This document shows positions 15,576-24,822 of a DNA stretch of 64,000 nucleotides, piece by piece. The stretch comes from JAHEGP01 sp963792875 (GTDB lineage: Bacteria > Pseudomonadota > Gammaproteobacteria > Pseudomonadales > JAHEGP01), in contig CAWBXV010000002.1 in assembly GCA_963792875.1 (NCBI GenBank), forward strand, positions 868,001 to 932,000. The letters run 5' to 3'. The notes beneath the pieces were generated by a model that was not told where the DNA came from, ran no database searches, and was given only the letters and a program-made list of their open reading frames with translations. The translations under genes were made by a program, and so were the position numbers. Positions within the stretch are counted from its first letter, which is position 1. The number at the start of each line of letters is the position of its first letter.

Positions 15576-17092
15576 TCGCTGGATTGTTCTGCGATCGCGC
15601 CCGTTGAGCGACCGGATAGCCTTGGTGGCTGGACGCGGGATTCAGCTCGTCCCGCCGGCGTGTCGGGTTTCCAGTCGCGTTCGTGGGGTGGTGTCGAGCC
15701 CGCCGGGCGCCATTTACTCCACCATGCAAGCTTTTCCGGATGTACGTTTGCTGCGTAGCGCGTGCATTGACCTCTCCCAGGTGTCATGCCGAGCCGCGGT
15801 CGGCGGCTGGCCTGCACCTGCTTGCCAATCGCTGGGGCTTAATGAACTGGCGGAGCAAGCTGCTTTCAGCAGACGGGGCCTGAGACAGCGTATCGGTAGG
15901 TCGCCGTTGCTCGACTCTGGATCCTGGTAGTCCCGGGATCGCCGCGGCTTTCCTGCCGGGGCGATGGTGAGGGGCGCGACCGGGAGGCTTTTGCGGTTAC
16001 CCTTGCGTCAACGCCTCGGCGCGCCGTCCTCACCTGCAGGTTTCAGCCTTATTGGCGCAAGTGCTGCCGCCGGCTCTGCTTTGGGGGCAGTTCGGCGCGT
16101 TGTAAGTCAGGGTTCAGGGCGCTACCGACACCATTCACATATTGGCTACGCTGCAGTAGCCGGCGCACGACCGGCAAAAGGACATTGCGGCGCCGGTCCA
16201 GCTTCAGCCAGCGAGGCCAGGGTGGGTTTGGCTGGGGGCGCGAGGTTTTTTTGCGCGGCCAGGTCGCTGTCATGATCCCCGGGCACCTGGGCCTGAACTA
16301 CCCGCGTGCGCCGCGGTCATGCGGTGCTTTCACTGACGCCGCTCGCAAGCGTACTCAGGCTGGCTGCTGAGTCCCTCTATCGCCCGGATCGGGGGTCTGA
16401 TGCGCGCCGGGTGGCGAAACGTCGCCGCGAGGGCGCCCGATACCTGAATCTATTTATGCATGGCATGTACTTGGAGTTTTGAGTTGTCTCAAAGCGTGGT
16501 GCCCTGCCGGTTGCGCTATAGCTTCATCGACTGCAAAGCTAGCGGATTAATGGCCTGGCAGCGGGTTTATCTGCGATGTTCCACGTGGAACATTCGGGGC
16601 CACCGAGGTGGCCGTTCCCGTCGCGACCCGGTTCCAGCATCGCCCGCGCCGGGGATTGGGCTGGTATGGGTGTATAGGTGGTCGGCCATTTCTCGCTGTC
16701 GCGGGTAAATCGGCGTCCCTTCAGGGTGATTGAAGCGTGGCCTGACCGCAAGTCGACAAAAATCGGCAGGATGCCTGCCGTGCTGCGGTGGAGTAGCTTT
16801 GGCGACGCCTTGATGTAGGGCCACGCAGAAGCGCCGGCCGGATGATACAATGCCAGGGTGAATTGATTGGAGCGAGGCGCTCCGTCTCGCTGTGGTGGGG
16901 TGATCGGGTGTCGGCAGTTGTGTCCGCAGCCGTTGGCTACGCAAGGTTCTGAGCGCTTGTCGCAAAGCAATGTTTCCCCATTGCACTTCCTGATCGCGCG
17001 CTATCCTCGTCGTTTCGGTTTTGGACTGATGGGTCCGCGGCGCGGGGGTTGGCGGCGGTTGCTGGCCGAGCCCTATATTGGCAGAGCGGATA
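15576..17092. other. 1.5-kb stretch without recognisable gene, containing a parS site
   Basis: Between the epimerase and recF I find no frame with family motifs, no tRNA and no complete insertion sequence. The only clear element is the palindrome at 16577-16592 (see parS). Short frames at 15964-16275 and 16567-17223 have no signal that I can support. Degraded island genes are a possibility but were not recognised. Confidence 0.5.
16577..16592. other. parS: parS centromere-like site 1
   Basis: TGTTCCACGTGGAACA is a perfect 16-base palindrome and matches the ParB-binding parS sequence known from Pseudomonas and relatives. ParB loads here, spreads, and with ParA segregates the origin region. 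Two identical copies follow at 17523 and 18156. parA and parB are not in the window; in this lineage they usually lie beyond mnmG. Confidence 0.85.
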
Positions 17093-18193
17093 ATGGCGTA
17101 TCTTGAATCGCTGCAGGTGCTGGGTTTGAGAAATGTCTCGTCGGTAAGGTTGCAGCGACTGGCGCGCTTCAATGTCTTTACGGGGGCGAATGGCGCGGGA
17201 AAGACCACGCTTCTGGAGGCCATTCATCTGCTGGGGCTGGCTCGATCCTTTCGCGGCGCCCAATTGAAATCGTTGGTGCAGCACGGCAGTGACGCGCTTA
17301 CGGTTCATGGGGTTGTGCGTGGTTCCGGCCACGACCAGATGCTGCATCGTGTGGGCGTGGGCAAGACGCTTGCCGGCGAGAGTCGTATTCAGGTCGACGG
17401 AGCCGCCTGCCGCTCCGCGGTGCGCCTGGCTGAATTGCTGCCACTTCAGGTGCTAGACAGTGCCGCGTTCGAGTTGATACTCGGGCCGCCGGCTGGCCGG
17501 CGGCAGTATCTCGATTGGGGCGTGTTCCACGTGGAACATGGCTATATCGAGGTCTGGCGCCGACTTCAGCGGCTGCTAAAACAAAGAAATAACCTGTTGC
17601 GCCATGGTAAAATTACCGGTGGCGAGATCGATTCCTGGGATGCGGAGCTGGCTCGGCTGGGCGAGACCCTGACGGAGATGAGGCAGCGGTACGTGGAGAA
17701 GCTGCTGCCGCAGGTCAGAGCGGTAGCGGGCTCGTTGGGGATTGAGCAGGATGGGTTGGCAATAGAGTTTTATCGGGGTTGGGATTCGGCGGTCGATTTC
17801 CAGGGGGTTCTGCGCAGAAGCCGGGCCAGGGATGCGGAGCTCGGATACACCCATTCCGGGCCGCATCGCGCAGACCTGAGGATGAGATGGAATTCCCAGG
17901 CAATTGGGCAGATTCTCTCAAGGGGTCAGGTCAAGCTGCTGGCGACGGCGCTGCGACTCGCGCAAGCGCGCGTGCTGCTCGAGTTGACCGGCACCCATTG
18001 CATCTTCCTGGTCGATGATCTGCCCGCCGAACTCGATGGCGCTCGGCGGGCTCTGGTTTGCGGCCAGTTGCAGCAGCTCGGGGGGCAGGTTTTTTTTACC
18101 AGTGTCGAGGCCAGAGCCCTGCAGTTGGATGGGTTCGATCCTTCAGAAAAAAATGTGTTCCACGTGGAACATGGAGTAGTCAGTCGGGAATAA
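17093..18193 (+). CDS. recF: DNA replication and repair protein RecF
   Basis: RecF is an ABC-type ATPase that acts with RecO and RecR to load RecA at single-strand gaps. ATG 17093 gives 366 residues and starts MAYLESLQVLGLRNVSSV; the upstream TTG would add five residues. Walker A is GANGAGKTTLLEA near residue 32, the ABC signature appears as LSRGQVKLLATAL near 280, and Walker B as CIFLVDDLPAELD near 305. Two parS palindromes lie inside the gene and encode the same peptide, FHVEH, at about residues 144-149 and 355-360. gyrB follows after 13 bases. It is separated from dnaN by a 7.9-kb insertion. Confidence 0.97.
   Translation: MAYLESLQVLGLRNVSSVRLQRLARFNVFTGANGAGKTTLLEAIHLLGLARSFRGAQLKSLVQHGSDALTVHGVVRGSGHDQMLHRVGVGKTLAGESRIQVDGAACRSAVRLAELLPLQVLDSAAFELILGPPAGRRQYLDWGVFHVEHGYIEVWRRLQRLLKQRNNLLRHGKITGGEIDSWDAELARLGETLTEMRQRYVEKLLPQVRAVAGSLGIEQDGLAIEFYRGWDSAVDFQGVLRRSRARDAELGYTHSGPHRADLRMRWNSQAIGQILSRGQVKLLATALRLAQARVLLELTGTHCIFLVDDLPAELDGARRALVCGQLQQLGGQVFFTSVEARALQLDGFDPSEKNVFHVEHGVVSRE
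17523..17538. other. parS: parS site 2, inside recF
   Basis: Identical to the copy at 16577 over all 16 bases, 946 bases further on. It encodes the VFHVEH of the RecF segment DWGVFHVEHG, so this DNA serves as protein code and probable ParB site at once. Confidence 0.85.
18156..18171. other. parS: parS site 3, at the 3' end of recF
   Basis: A third perfect copy, 633 bases after the second and 36 bases before gyrB. It encodes the FHVEHG in the last residues of RecF, where E. coli RecF has the related FTVENG, so the site fits within an already conserved motif. Confidence 0.85.
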
Positions 18194-18206
18194 GGTGAAG
18201 AAGTAG

Positions 18207-20648
18207 ATGACCACCGAAACAATGCATGAGACGGAATATAATTCTACCAATATCAAGGTCCTGAAGGGCCTGGATGCCGTGCGCAAGCGACCGGGTATGT
18301 ATATCGGGGATACCGACGATGGCACGGGCCTCCATCACATGGTTTTCGAGGTCGTCGATAACTCCATCGATGAGGCGCTGGCGGGCTATTGTAGTGAGAT
18401 CGAAGTCGTCATTCATCCAGATGAGACGGTGACGGTTACCGATGATGGGCGCGGGATTCCGGTGGATATCCACGAAGAGGAAGGCGTCTCCGCCGCGCAG
18501 GTCATCATGACGGTGCTGCACGCCGGCGGTAAGTTCGACGACAACACCTATAAGGTTTCGGGGGGGCTGCACGGCGTGGGCGTCTCAGTCGTCAATGCGC
18601 TCTCCGAGGAGTTGCGCCTGACCGTGCGCCGTGATGGCAAGGTTTACGAGCAGCGCTATCGCCATGGTGAGCCGGTCGCGGCTCTGACCGTTGTGGGGGA
18701 AACCGAAGGTACCGGTACGGAGATCTTTTTCAAGCCGTCGTCCAATACCTTCAGCAATATCGCGTTTCATTTTGATATTCTCGCCAAGCGCTTGCGCGAG
18801 TTGTCGTTTCTCAACTCCGGTGTGAGCATCACGCTCAAGGATGAACGCAGTGGTCGAGTCGAGCAGTACTGCTATCAAGGCGGGCTGCGGGCCTTTGTCG
18901 AATACTTGAACAATCACAAGAACCCGGTCAACAAAGTCTTTTACTTTTCCACCGATTCCGACAATATCGGCGTCGAGGTGGCGCTGCAGTGGAACGACGG
19001 CTACCAGGAAAACCTGTATTGCTACACCAACAACATTCCTCAGCGGGACGGTGGCGCTCATCTGGCAGGCTTCCGCGCCGCGCTGACGCGCTGCCTGAAC
19101 AGCTATATTCAGCGCGAGGGCTTTGATAAGAAGGCGAAGCTCAACATCAGCGCGACCGGCGACGACGCCCGGGAGGGCCTTACGGCAATCGTATCGGTGA
19201 AGGTTCCCGACCCGAAGTTCTCATCTCAGACCAAGGACAAGCTGGTTTCTTCCGAAGTCAAGCCGGCCGTTGAGCAGGCGATGAGCCGCCTGTTCAACGA
19301 TTACCTGCTCGAAAATCCCAATGAAGCCAAGATCGTGGTGCAGAAGATCCTCGATGCCGCCCGTGCGCGTGAAGCGGCGCGTAAGGCGAGGGAGATGACG
19401 CGTCGCAAGGGCGCGCTGGATATCGCCGGTCTGCCGGGCAAGCTCGCCGACTGCCAGGAGAAGGATCCGGCATTGTCCGAGATCTACCTGGTAGAGGGCG
19501 ACTCCGCCGGCGGCTCGGCCAAGCAGGGACGCAACCGCAAGTATCAGGCCATCCTGCCTCTCAAGGGCAAGATCCTCAACGTGGAAAAGGCCCGCTTTGA
19601 CAAGATGCTCTCTTCCGTGGAAGTCGGCACCATCGTCACCGCGCTGGGATGCGGCATCGGCAAACAGGAGTTCAATCCTGACAAGCTGCGCTACCATAGC
19701 ATCATCATCATGACCGATGCGGATGTCGACGGATCCCATATCCGCACCCTGCTGCTGACGTTCTTCTTCCGGCAGATGCCACAGCTGGTAGAGCGAGGCC
19801 ATATTTTTATCGCTCTGCCGCCGCTCTATAAGATCAGCAAGGGCAAACAGGAGAACTATCTCAAGGATGACGAGGCCCTGGACAGCTTCCTGATTCAGGC
19901 GGCCATGGACGGTGCCGCGCTCTACGTCAACGCGGACGCCCCCCCCATCTCGGGTGAGCCCCTGGAAGGGCTGGTCAATCAGCATCGCGCAGTGGTGAAG
20001 ACCAGCAAGCGCCTCTCGCGACTCTACCCTGAGGAAGTGCTCAATGCGTTGGTGTACCTGCCGACCTTGCAGCAGGCTGATCTCGCCAGCGAGTCCGCGG
20101 TGACGGCGTGGTGCCGGCAGCTGCAGGAAAGTATCGATGAGCGCACGGGCGGCGGCGCCGGCACCGCGCGCTACCGCATCACGCCGCGCAAGTCACTGGA
20201 GCGCGAGCTGTGGTTGCCGGCGGTCGAGGTGATCGCGCACGGGATGCCAACCCGCTACGAATTCAACTGGGAGTTCTTCGGTTCTCAGGAGTACCAGAGA
20301 ATTGTCAAACTTGGATCGGAGCTGTTGGGACTGGTGGAGCAGGGTGCGCGGGTACAGCGCGGTGAGCGCTCCAGGGAGATCGGATCCTTCGATGAGGCGC
20401 TCGAGTGGCTGATGGTGGAGGCGCGCAAGGGCTACAACGTCCAGCGCTACAAGGGTCTGGGAGAAATGAATCCTGAGCAGTTATGGGAGACCACGATGGA
20501 CCCCGCGGTGCGCCGCATGCTCAGGGTCACCATCGAGGATGCCATCGCCGCCGACCAGATTTTCACGACCCTGATGGGTGATCAGGTTGAACCCAGGCGC
20601 GAGTTTATTGAGGCCAACGCGCTGGCTGTGGCCAACCTCGACATCTGA
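18207..20648 (+). CDS. gyrB: DNA gyrase subunit B
   Basis: GyrB is the ATPase subunit of gyrase, which introduces negative supercoils. It has 813 residues, near the E. coli length of 804. The GHKL ATPase domain is N-terminal (EVVDNSIDEALAG near residue 50, GGLHGVGVSVVNAL near 125). The TOPRIM domain has EGDSAGGSAKQGRNR near 430 and DADVDGSHIRTLLL near 510. The C-terminal gyrase region ends with VQRYKGLGEMNPEQLWETTM. ATG 18207 follows AGGTGAAGAAG. It is 13 bases downstream of recF and probably shares its transcript. Confidence 0.98.
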   Translation: MTTETMHETEYNSTNIKVLKGLDAVRKRPGMYIGDTDDGTGLHHMVFEVVDNSIDEALAGYCSEIEVVIHPDETVTVTDDGRGIPVDIHEEEGVSAAQVIMTVLHAGGKFDDNTYKVSGGLHGVGVSVVNALSEELRLTVRRDGKVYEQRYRHGEPVAALTVVGETEGTGTEIFFKPSSNTFSNIAFHFDILAKRLRELSFLNSGVSITLKDERSGRVEQYCYQGGLRAFVEYLNNHKNPVNKVFYFSTDSDNIGVEVALQWNDGYQENLYCYTNNIPQRDGGAHLAGFRAALTRCLNSYIQREGFDKKAKLNISATGDDAREGLTAIVSVKVPDPKFSSQTKDKLVSSEVKPAVEQAMSRLFNDYLLENPNEAKIVVQKILDAARAREAARKAREMTRRKGALDIAGLPGKLADCQEKDPALSEIYLVEGDSAGGSAKQGRNRKYQAILPLKGKILNVEKARFDKMLSSVEVGTIVTALGCGIGKQEFNPDKLRYHSIIIMTDADVDGSHIRTLLLTFFFRQMPQLVERGHIFIALPPLYKISKGKQENYLKDDEALDSFLIQAAMDGAALYVNADAPPISGEPLEGLVNQHRAVVKTSKRLSRLYPEEVLNALVYLPTLQQADLASESAVTAWCRQLQESIDERTGGGAGTARYRITPRKSLERELWLPAVEVIAHGMPTRYEFNWEFFGSQEYQRIVKLGSELLGLVEQGARVQRGERSREIGSFDEALEWLMVEARKGYNVQRYKGLGEMNPEQLWETTMDPAVRRMLRVTIEDAIAADQIFTTLMGDQVEPRREFIEANALAVANLDI

Positions 20649-20979
20649 ACCCGGTATCGTTCAGTTGCCAGCGCACGATGCTGGTGGCTGGACCGATAGC
20701 GCACCTGTACTGCCGACGGGTACCCCGCCGGTCAGTCGTGCGAGCCACCGCCATGGGGTGGGATGCCGCAGCGCTGCGCCGGTGGGTGGAAAGCGGCAAG
20801 CGCGCCGGGCATCGCCACAGCAGCGAGCCCAGTGCTCGGCCGTGCGGGCGGCGCACGCCAGGTCGGGGAAGGGGTCGCGGCATGGCAATGGCGGGATGCA
20901 AGCCTGCCGCTACAGTGCCACCGCCGCGGGGCGCTGGTTCTGTCGGCACGCGAGTGGGCGTTCGCGCATTTGCCGCGCC
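20649..20979. other. gene-free space between convergent gyrB and gmhB
   Basis: About 330 bases with no supported gene. In Pseudomonas a plsC-type acyltransferase gene lies at this place, but I could not find its motifs in any frame here. No T-tract terminator was seen. Confidence 0.5.
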
Positions 20980-21537
20980 CTACCAGTCCCCGGCCACAAT
21001 CGCCTTGGCCGCAGCCGCAAGATCGTCAAATACCGCGAGCGTCTTCAGCAGGGGTGCAGCGCTCGACTCCAGCGCCCGCAACGTCTGCTCGCCCTTGCCC
21101 GTCCTCACCAGCACCGGGCGACAGCCCAGAGCCAGCCCTGCCTCAAGGTCGCGCAGGCTGTCGCCGATGACGGGCGCTCCCTGCGCCCGCGTGCCGGCGT
21201 GAGCCTCAATCTGGCGGATCAGGCCGGGCGCGGGCTTGCGGCAATCGCAGCCTTCATCGGGTGCGTGCGGGCAATAGAAGATCCCGGCAATTTCGCCCCC
21301 GGCAGCGGCCACCAGTTGTTCGAGTCTGTGGTGGATCTCTTCCAGTTCCCGGCGGCCGAACAAACCCCGGCCGAGTCCGGACTGGTTGGTGGCGATGTAG
21401 ACGCTGTAGCCCGCCTGCGACAGCGCGGCGATGGCCTCGATGCTGCCGGGAATGGGAACCCACTCCGACACGCTCTTGATGAAGGCGTCGGAGTCGACAT
21501 TGATCACGCCGTCCCTGTCGAGAATCAGCAGCTTCAC
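20980..21537 (-). CDS. gmhB: D,D-heptose 1,7-bisphosphate 7-phosphatase
   Basis: GmhB is a HAD-superfamily phosphatase in the ADP-heptose pathway for the inner core of lipopolysaccharide. The 185 residues fit the family. The catalytic motif DRDGVIN is at residues 8-14, ATNQSGLGRG follows near 50, and the zinc-binding cluster CPHAPDEGCDC is near 90. The acidic GDSLRDLEAG motif completes the active site. Its ATG overlaps the glyS stop by four bases (ATGA), so it is translated together with glyQ and glyS, as in many relatives. Confidence 0.95.
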   Translation of the reverse strand: MKLLILDRDGVINVDSDAFIKSVSEWVPIPGSIEAIAALSQAGYSVYIATNQSGLGRGLFGRRELEEIHHRLEQLVAAAGGEIAGIFYCPHAPDEGCDCRKPAPGLIRQIEAHAGTRAQGAPVIGDSLRDLEAGLALGCRPVLVRTGKGEQTLRALESSAAPLLKTLAVFDDLAAAAKAIVAGDW

Positions 21538-23642
21538 GGTTTGGCCTTCTCCTGCAGTTGCGCCACGTCCGCAATCAGCAGAAACAAGTGGTTGAGTTCA
21601 CGCAGCAGGTTCACCCGGTTGGCGCGCAGCTGCGGGTCCGGGTCCATCACCATCACGTGGTCGAAAAATGCGTCAACCGGTTGCTTGAGCTCAGCCAGAG
21701 TGCTGAGCGCCTGCGTGTACTGGCGCGACTCACACATGGCCGGCACGGAAGCAGCCTTCTGCACCAGTTGCGTGTGAAGCGCCCGCTCGAATTCACTCGT
21801 GAACAGTCCGGGTTTGACGGCAGCCGCCTCGATATCTTCGCCCTGTTTGGCAAGAATGTTCTGCACGCGTTTATTGGCGGCAGCCAGCGCTTCGGCTTCG
21901 TCGAGCTGCCTGAAGTGCTCTACCGCCTGGATGCGCAAGGCGATGTCATACGGGTTGTGCGGGATGCGGTCGTTGTTCTGAACAGCGTGCTGGACGGCGA
22001 TGACAGTATTGGCCGGGACGCCCTCGTCGAGATACATGGCCCGGTAGCGATCGAAAAAGAAGTCCGATACGTCCCTTTCGACCTGGGCGTTGGGCAGACT
22101 ATCGCCAAAACCGACCTTTGCCTCCCAGATGAGATCCTTCAAATCGAGCCCGGCCAGCTGGCGATCCCGGATAATGCGAATGACACCGATTACCATTCTC
22201 CTGAGGGCAAAGGGATCTTTGGAACCTGACGGGAGCTGATTGATGCCGAAAATTCCCACCAGGCTGTCCAGTCGGTCGGCGAGCGCCAGGGTGCAGCCCA
22301 CAGGACTCGACGGCAGCTCGTCGCCGGCGTACCTGGGCAGATACTGCTCACGAATGGCCTGTCCGACAGCCTCGGGTTCGCCGTCGTGGTCGGCGTAGTA
22401 GCCCCCGGCAATGCCTTGTAGATCGCTGAACTCGAGTACCAGCTCGGAGGCCAGATCGGCTTTGCTCAGCTCTGCCGCGCGCGCGGCCAGCTTGCCGTCG
22501 GCCCCGGTCTGATGTGCGACGAACTGCGCCAGCTTGGCGACGCGCACCGTCTTGTCCCAGAGCGTGCCGAGCTGCTCCTGGTAGACGATGGTCTTGAGCC
22601 GCTCGCGGCGGGATTGCAGGGACGTCTTGCGGTCGGTCTCGTAAAAGAATGCGGCGTCGGCCAGGCGTGGCCTGATCACGCGTTCGTTGCCTTCGATTAT
22701 CTGCTGCGGATCCCTGGAGCCCAGATTCGCCACGAAAATAAAATAGGGCAGCAGCCGGCCGCGGTCGTCGACCACGGGAAAGTATTTCTGATGCTCCTGC
22801 ATCGCCGATACCAGCGCCTCCTGCGGCACGGCCAGAAATCGCTCCTCGAACCTGCCGCAATGGGCGATGGGCCACTCTACCAGGCCAGTGACCTCATCGA
22901 GCAGATCGTCGTCGATGACCGCCCGCGCCTTGAGCCCCTGCGCCTGTTGCTCGACCTGGCGGCGGATGTTCTCCCTGCGCTCGGCGAAATCGGCGATCAC
23001 CCGGCCCTGTTCCAGCAGCAGCTCCCGGTAGCGGGAGGGGTGATCGATGCTGATGTCCTGTGGGTGATGGAAGCGATGGCCGCGGCTGTGGCGACCGCTC
23101 CGGACTCCCAGCAACTCCGTCTGCAGCGTTTCATCGCCCAGCAGCATCACTACCCAGTGTACGGGCCGTACGAACTCTTCCCGCAATGCCCCCCAGCGCA
23201 TGCGCTTGGGGATGGGCAGCTGCTCCAGCGCCCGCCTGACCAGGTCGGGCAGCACGGCGGCCGCCTGCGCGCCCGGCTCGAGGCAGCGGTGTACCAGCCG
23301 CCGACCCTTGTCGCTCGGCGCGAGCGTCAGCGCGTTGACGTCCAGGCCGTTCTTCTGTGCGAACGCCAGCGCAGCCCGCGTGGGCTTGCCATCGCTGTCA
23401 AAGGCGACGCTCTCGGGGGGACCCATGACTTCCAGCTGCCGGTCAGGCGCCTGCTGCTGCAGCCCGCTGACCAGGATCGCCAGACGTCTGGGCGCCGCGT
23501 ACCAGTGTATGTTTTCCCAGCCCAGCCGCTCGGTGGCGAGTCCGCTCGCCAGGTCGTCGCGGAAGGCCTGGCCAAGCCTGGCAAGGGATTTGGGCGGCAG
23601 TTCTTCAGTGCCGATTTCTACCAGGAAATCCTGCTTTTTCAT
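21534..23642 (-). CDS. glyS: glycyl-tRNA synthetase beta subunit
   Basis: This is the large subunit of the alpha2-beta2 bacterial glycyl-tRNA synthetase; it binds tRNA-Gly and is needed for activity. The 702 residues compare with 689 in E. coli. It begins MKKQDFLVEIGTEELPPKSL, the family N terminus, and has LPIPKRMRWG near residue 155. The C-terminal anticodon-binding region ends in FFDHVMVMDPDPQLRANRV and a helical tail. The start overlaps the glyQ stop by four bases; the stop overlaps gmhB. Confidence 0.97.
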   Translation of the reverse strand: MKKQDFLVEIGTEELPPKSLARLGQAFRDDLASGLATERLGWENIHWYAAPRRLAILVSGLQQQAPDRQLEVMGPPESVAFDSDGKPTRAALAFAQKNGLDVNALTLAPSDKGRRLVHRCLEPGAQAAAVLPDLVRRALEQLPIPKRMRWGALREEFVRPVHWVVMLLGDETLQTELLGVRSGRHSRGHRFHHPQDISIDHPSRYRELLLEQGRVIADFAERRENIRRQVEQQAQGLKARAVIDDDLLDEVTGLVEWPIAHCGRFEERFLAVPQEALVSAMQEHQKYFPVVDDRGRLLPYFIFVANLGSRDPQQIIEGNERVIRPRLADAAFFYETDRKTSLQSRRERLKTIVYQEQLGTLWDKTVRVAKLAQFVAHQTGADGKLAARAAELSKADLASELVLEFSDLQGIAGGYYADHDGEPEAVGQAIREQYLPRYAGDELPSSPVGCTLALADRLDSLVGIFGINQLPSGSKDPFALRRMVIGVIRIIRDRQLAGLDLKDLIWEAKVGFGDSLPNAQVERDVSDFFFDRYRAMYLDEGVPANTVIAVQHAVQNNDRIPHNPYDIALRIQAVEHFRQLDEAEALAAANKRVQNILAKQGEDIEAAAVKPGLFTSEFERALHTQLVQKAASVPAMCESRQYTQALSTLAELKQPVDAFFDHVMVMDPDPQLRANRVNLLRELNHLFLLIADVAQLQEKAKP

Positions 23643-24580
23643 GCCTTGTCCCTCCCGGCGATCGCCAGGGCTTGCGCTTTGATGTCCGGTTCTGCCAGCG
23701 GGAAGCCCAGGCGGCTGCGCGCCTCGTGATAGCTGTGCGCCACGGCCCTGGCCAGGGCGCGTACGCGCAGGATGTAGCGCTGCCGTTCGGTGACCGAAAT
23801 GGCATGGCGCGCATCCAGCAGATTGAAGGTGTGGGACGCTATCAGCACCTGCTCGTAGGCCGGCAGCGGCAGCTCGTCTTCGATCAATACGCCGCAGGCC
23901 TTCTCGGCGGCATCGAAAGTTCTGAACAGCGCATCGACGTCGGCCCGCTCAAAATTGTAGCGCGACTGTTCGACCTCGTTCTGGTGGAATACGTCGCCAT
24001 AGGTCACCACTCCCGCTGGACCCTCTGTCCATACCAGGTCGTAGACGCTGTTCACGCCCTGCAGGTACATCGCGATGCGCTCAAGACCATAGGTGATCTC
24101 ACCGGTGACGGGATAGCAGTCGAGCCCGCCAACCTGCTGAAAGTAGGTGAACTGCGTCACTTCCATGCCGTTTAACCAGACCTCCCAGCCCAGCCCCCAG
24201 GCCCCCAGCGTAGGTGACTCCCAGTTATCTTCGACAAAGCGGATATCGTGGATTTTCGTGTCGATGCCGAGGTGTTCCAGCGAACGGATATAGCGGGCCT
24301 GGATGTCCAGTGGCGAAGGCTTCATGACCACTTGAAACTGGTAATAGTGCTGCAGGCGGTTGGGATTCTCACCGTAGCGGCCGTCGGTCGGACGACGACT
24401 GGGCTGCACATAGGCCGCGTTCCAGGTCTCCGGCCCGATGGCCCGCAGAAAGGTGCCCCAGTGAAAGGTTCCCGCGCCGACCGGCATGTCCAGGGGCTGC
24501 AATATGACGCAACCCTGCCCTGCCCAGTATTCCTGCAGGGCGAGGATCAGTCCCTGAAAAGTCTTGACGTCCACACTCAT
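23639..24580 (-). CDS. glyQ: glycyl-tRNA synthetase alpha subunit
   Basis: The catalytic class II subunit that activates glycine. The 313 residues are near the E. coli 303. Family segments include FQGLILALQEYWAGQGCVI at the start, GTFHWGTFLRAIGPE, and QPSRRPTDGRYGENPNRLQ near residue 80. It is the first gene of the glyQ-glyS-gmhB operon. In Pseudomonas a tag glycosylase gene sits between glyQ and the acyltransferase gene; here it is absent. Confidence 0.97.
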   Translation of the reverse strand: MSVDVKTFQGLILALQEYWAGQGCVILQPLDMPVGAGTFHWGTFLRAIGPETWNAAYVQPSRRPTDGRYGENPNRLQHYYQFQVVMKPSPLDIQARYIRSLEHLGIDTKIHDIRFVEDNWESPTLGAWGLGWEVWLNGMEVTQFTYFQQVGGLDCYPVTGEITYGLERIAMYLQGVNSVYDLVWTEGPAGVVTYGDVFHQNEVEQSRYNFERADVDALFRTFDAAEKACGVLIEDELPLPAYEQVLIASHTFNLLDARHAISVTERQRYILRVRALARAVAHSYHEARSRLGFPLAEPDIKAQALAIAGRDKA

Positions 24581-24822
24581 AATTCAATTGCTCCGGATGG
24601 GGCCAGCGGTTTGCGCTCGATTGCAAAAGCCTGGGATTATACCTTGACCCCCGGCAATACCTAAGCGCGAACAATGGGCGCTGCGATGCGCGGTCCGGCG
24701 ACGCCGCCATTGCCGCTTGATAGCCCATTGGCTACCATGAAAGGCGTGCCTGCTTTCTGTGGTGCCAGGCACCGATCTGGTTTGATCTTCCCGCAATCAA
24801 TCGGCGATGGTGGCGCCAGCCT

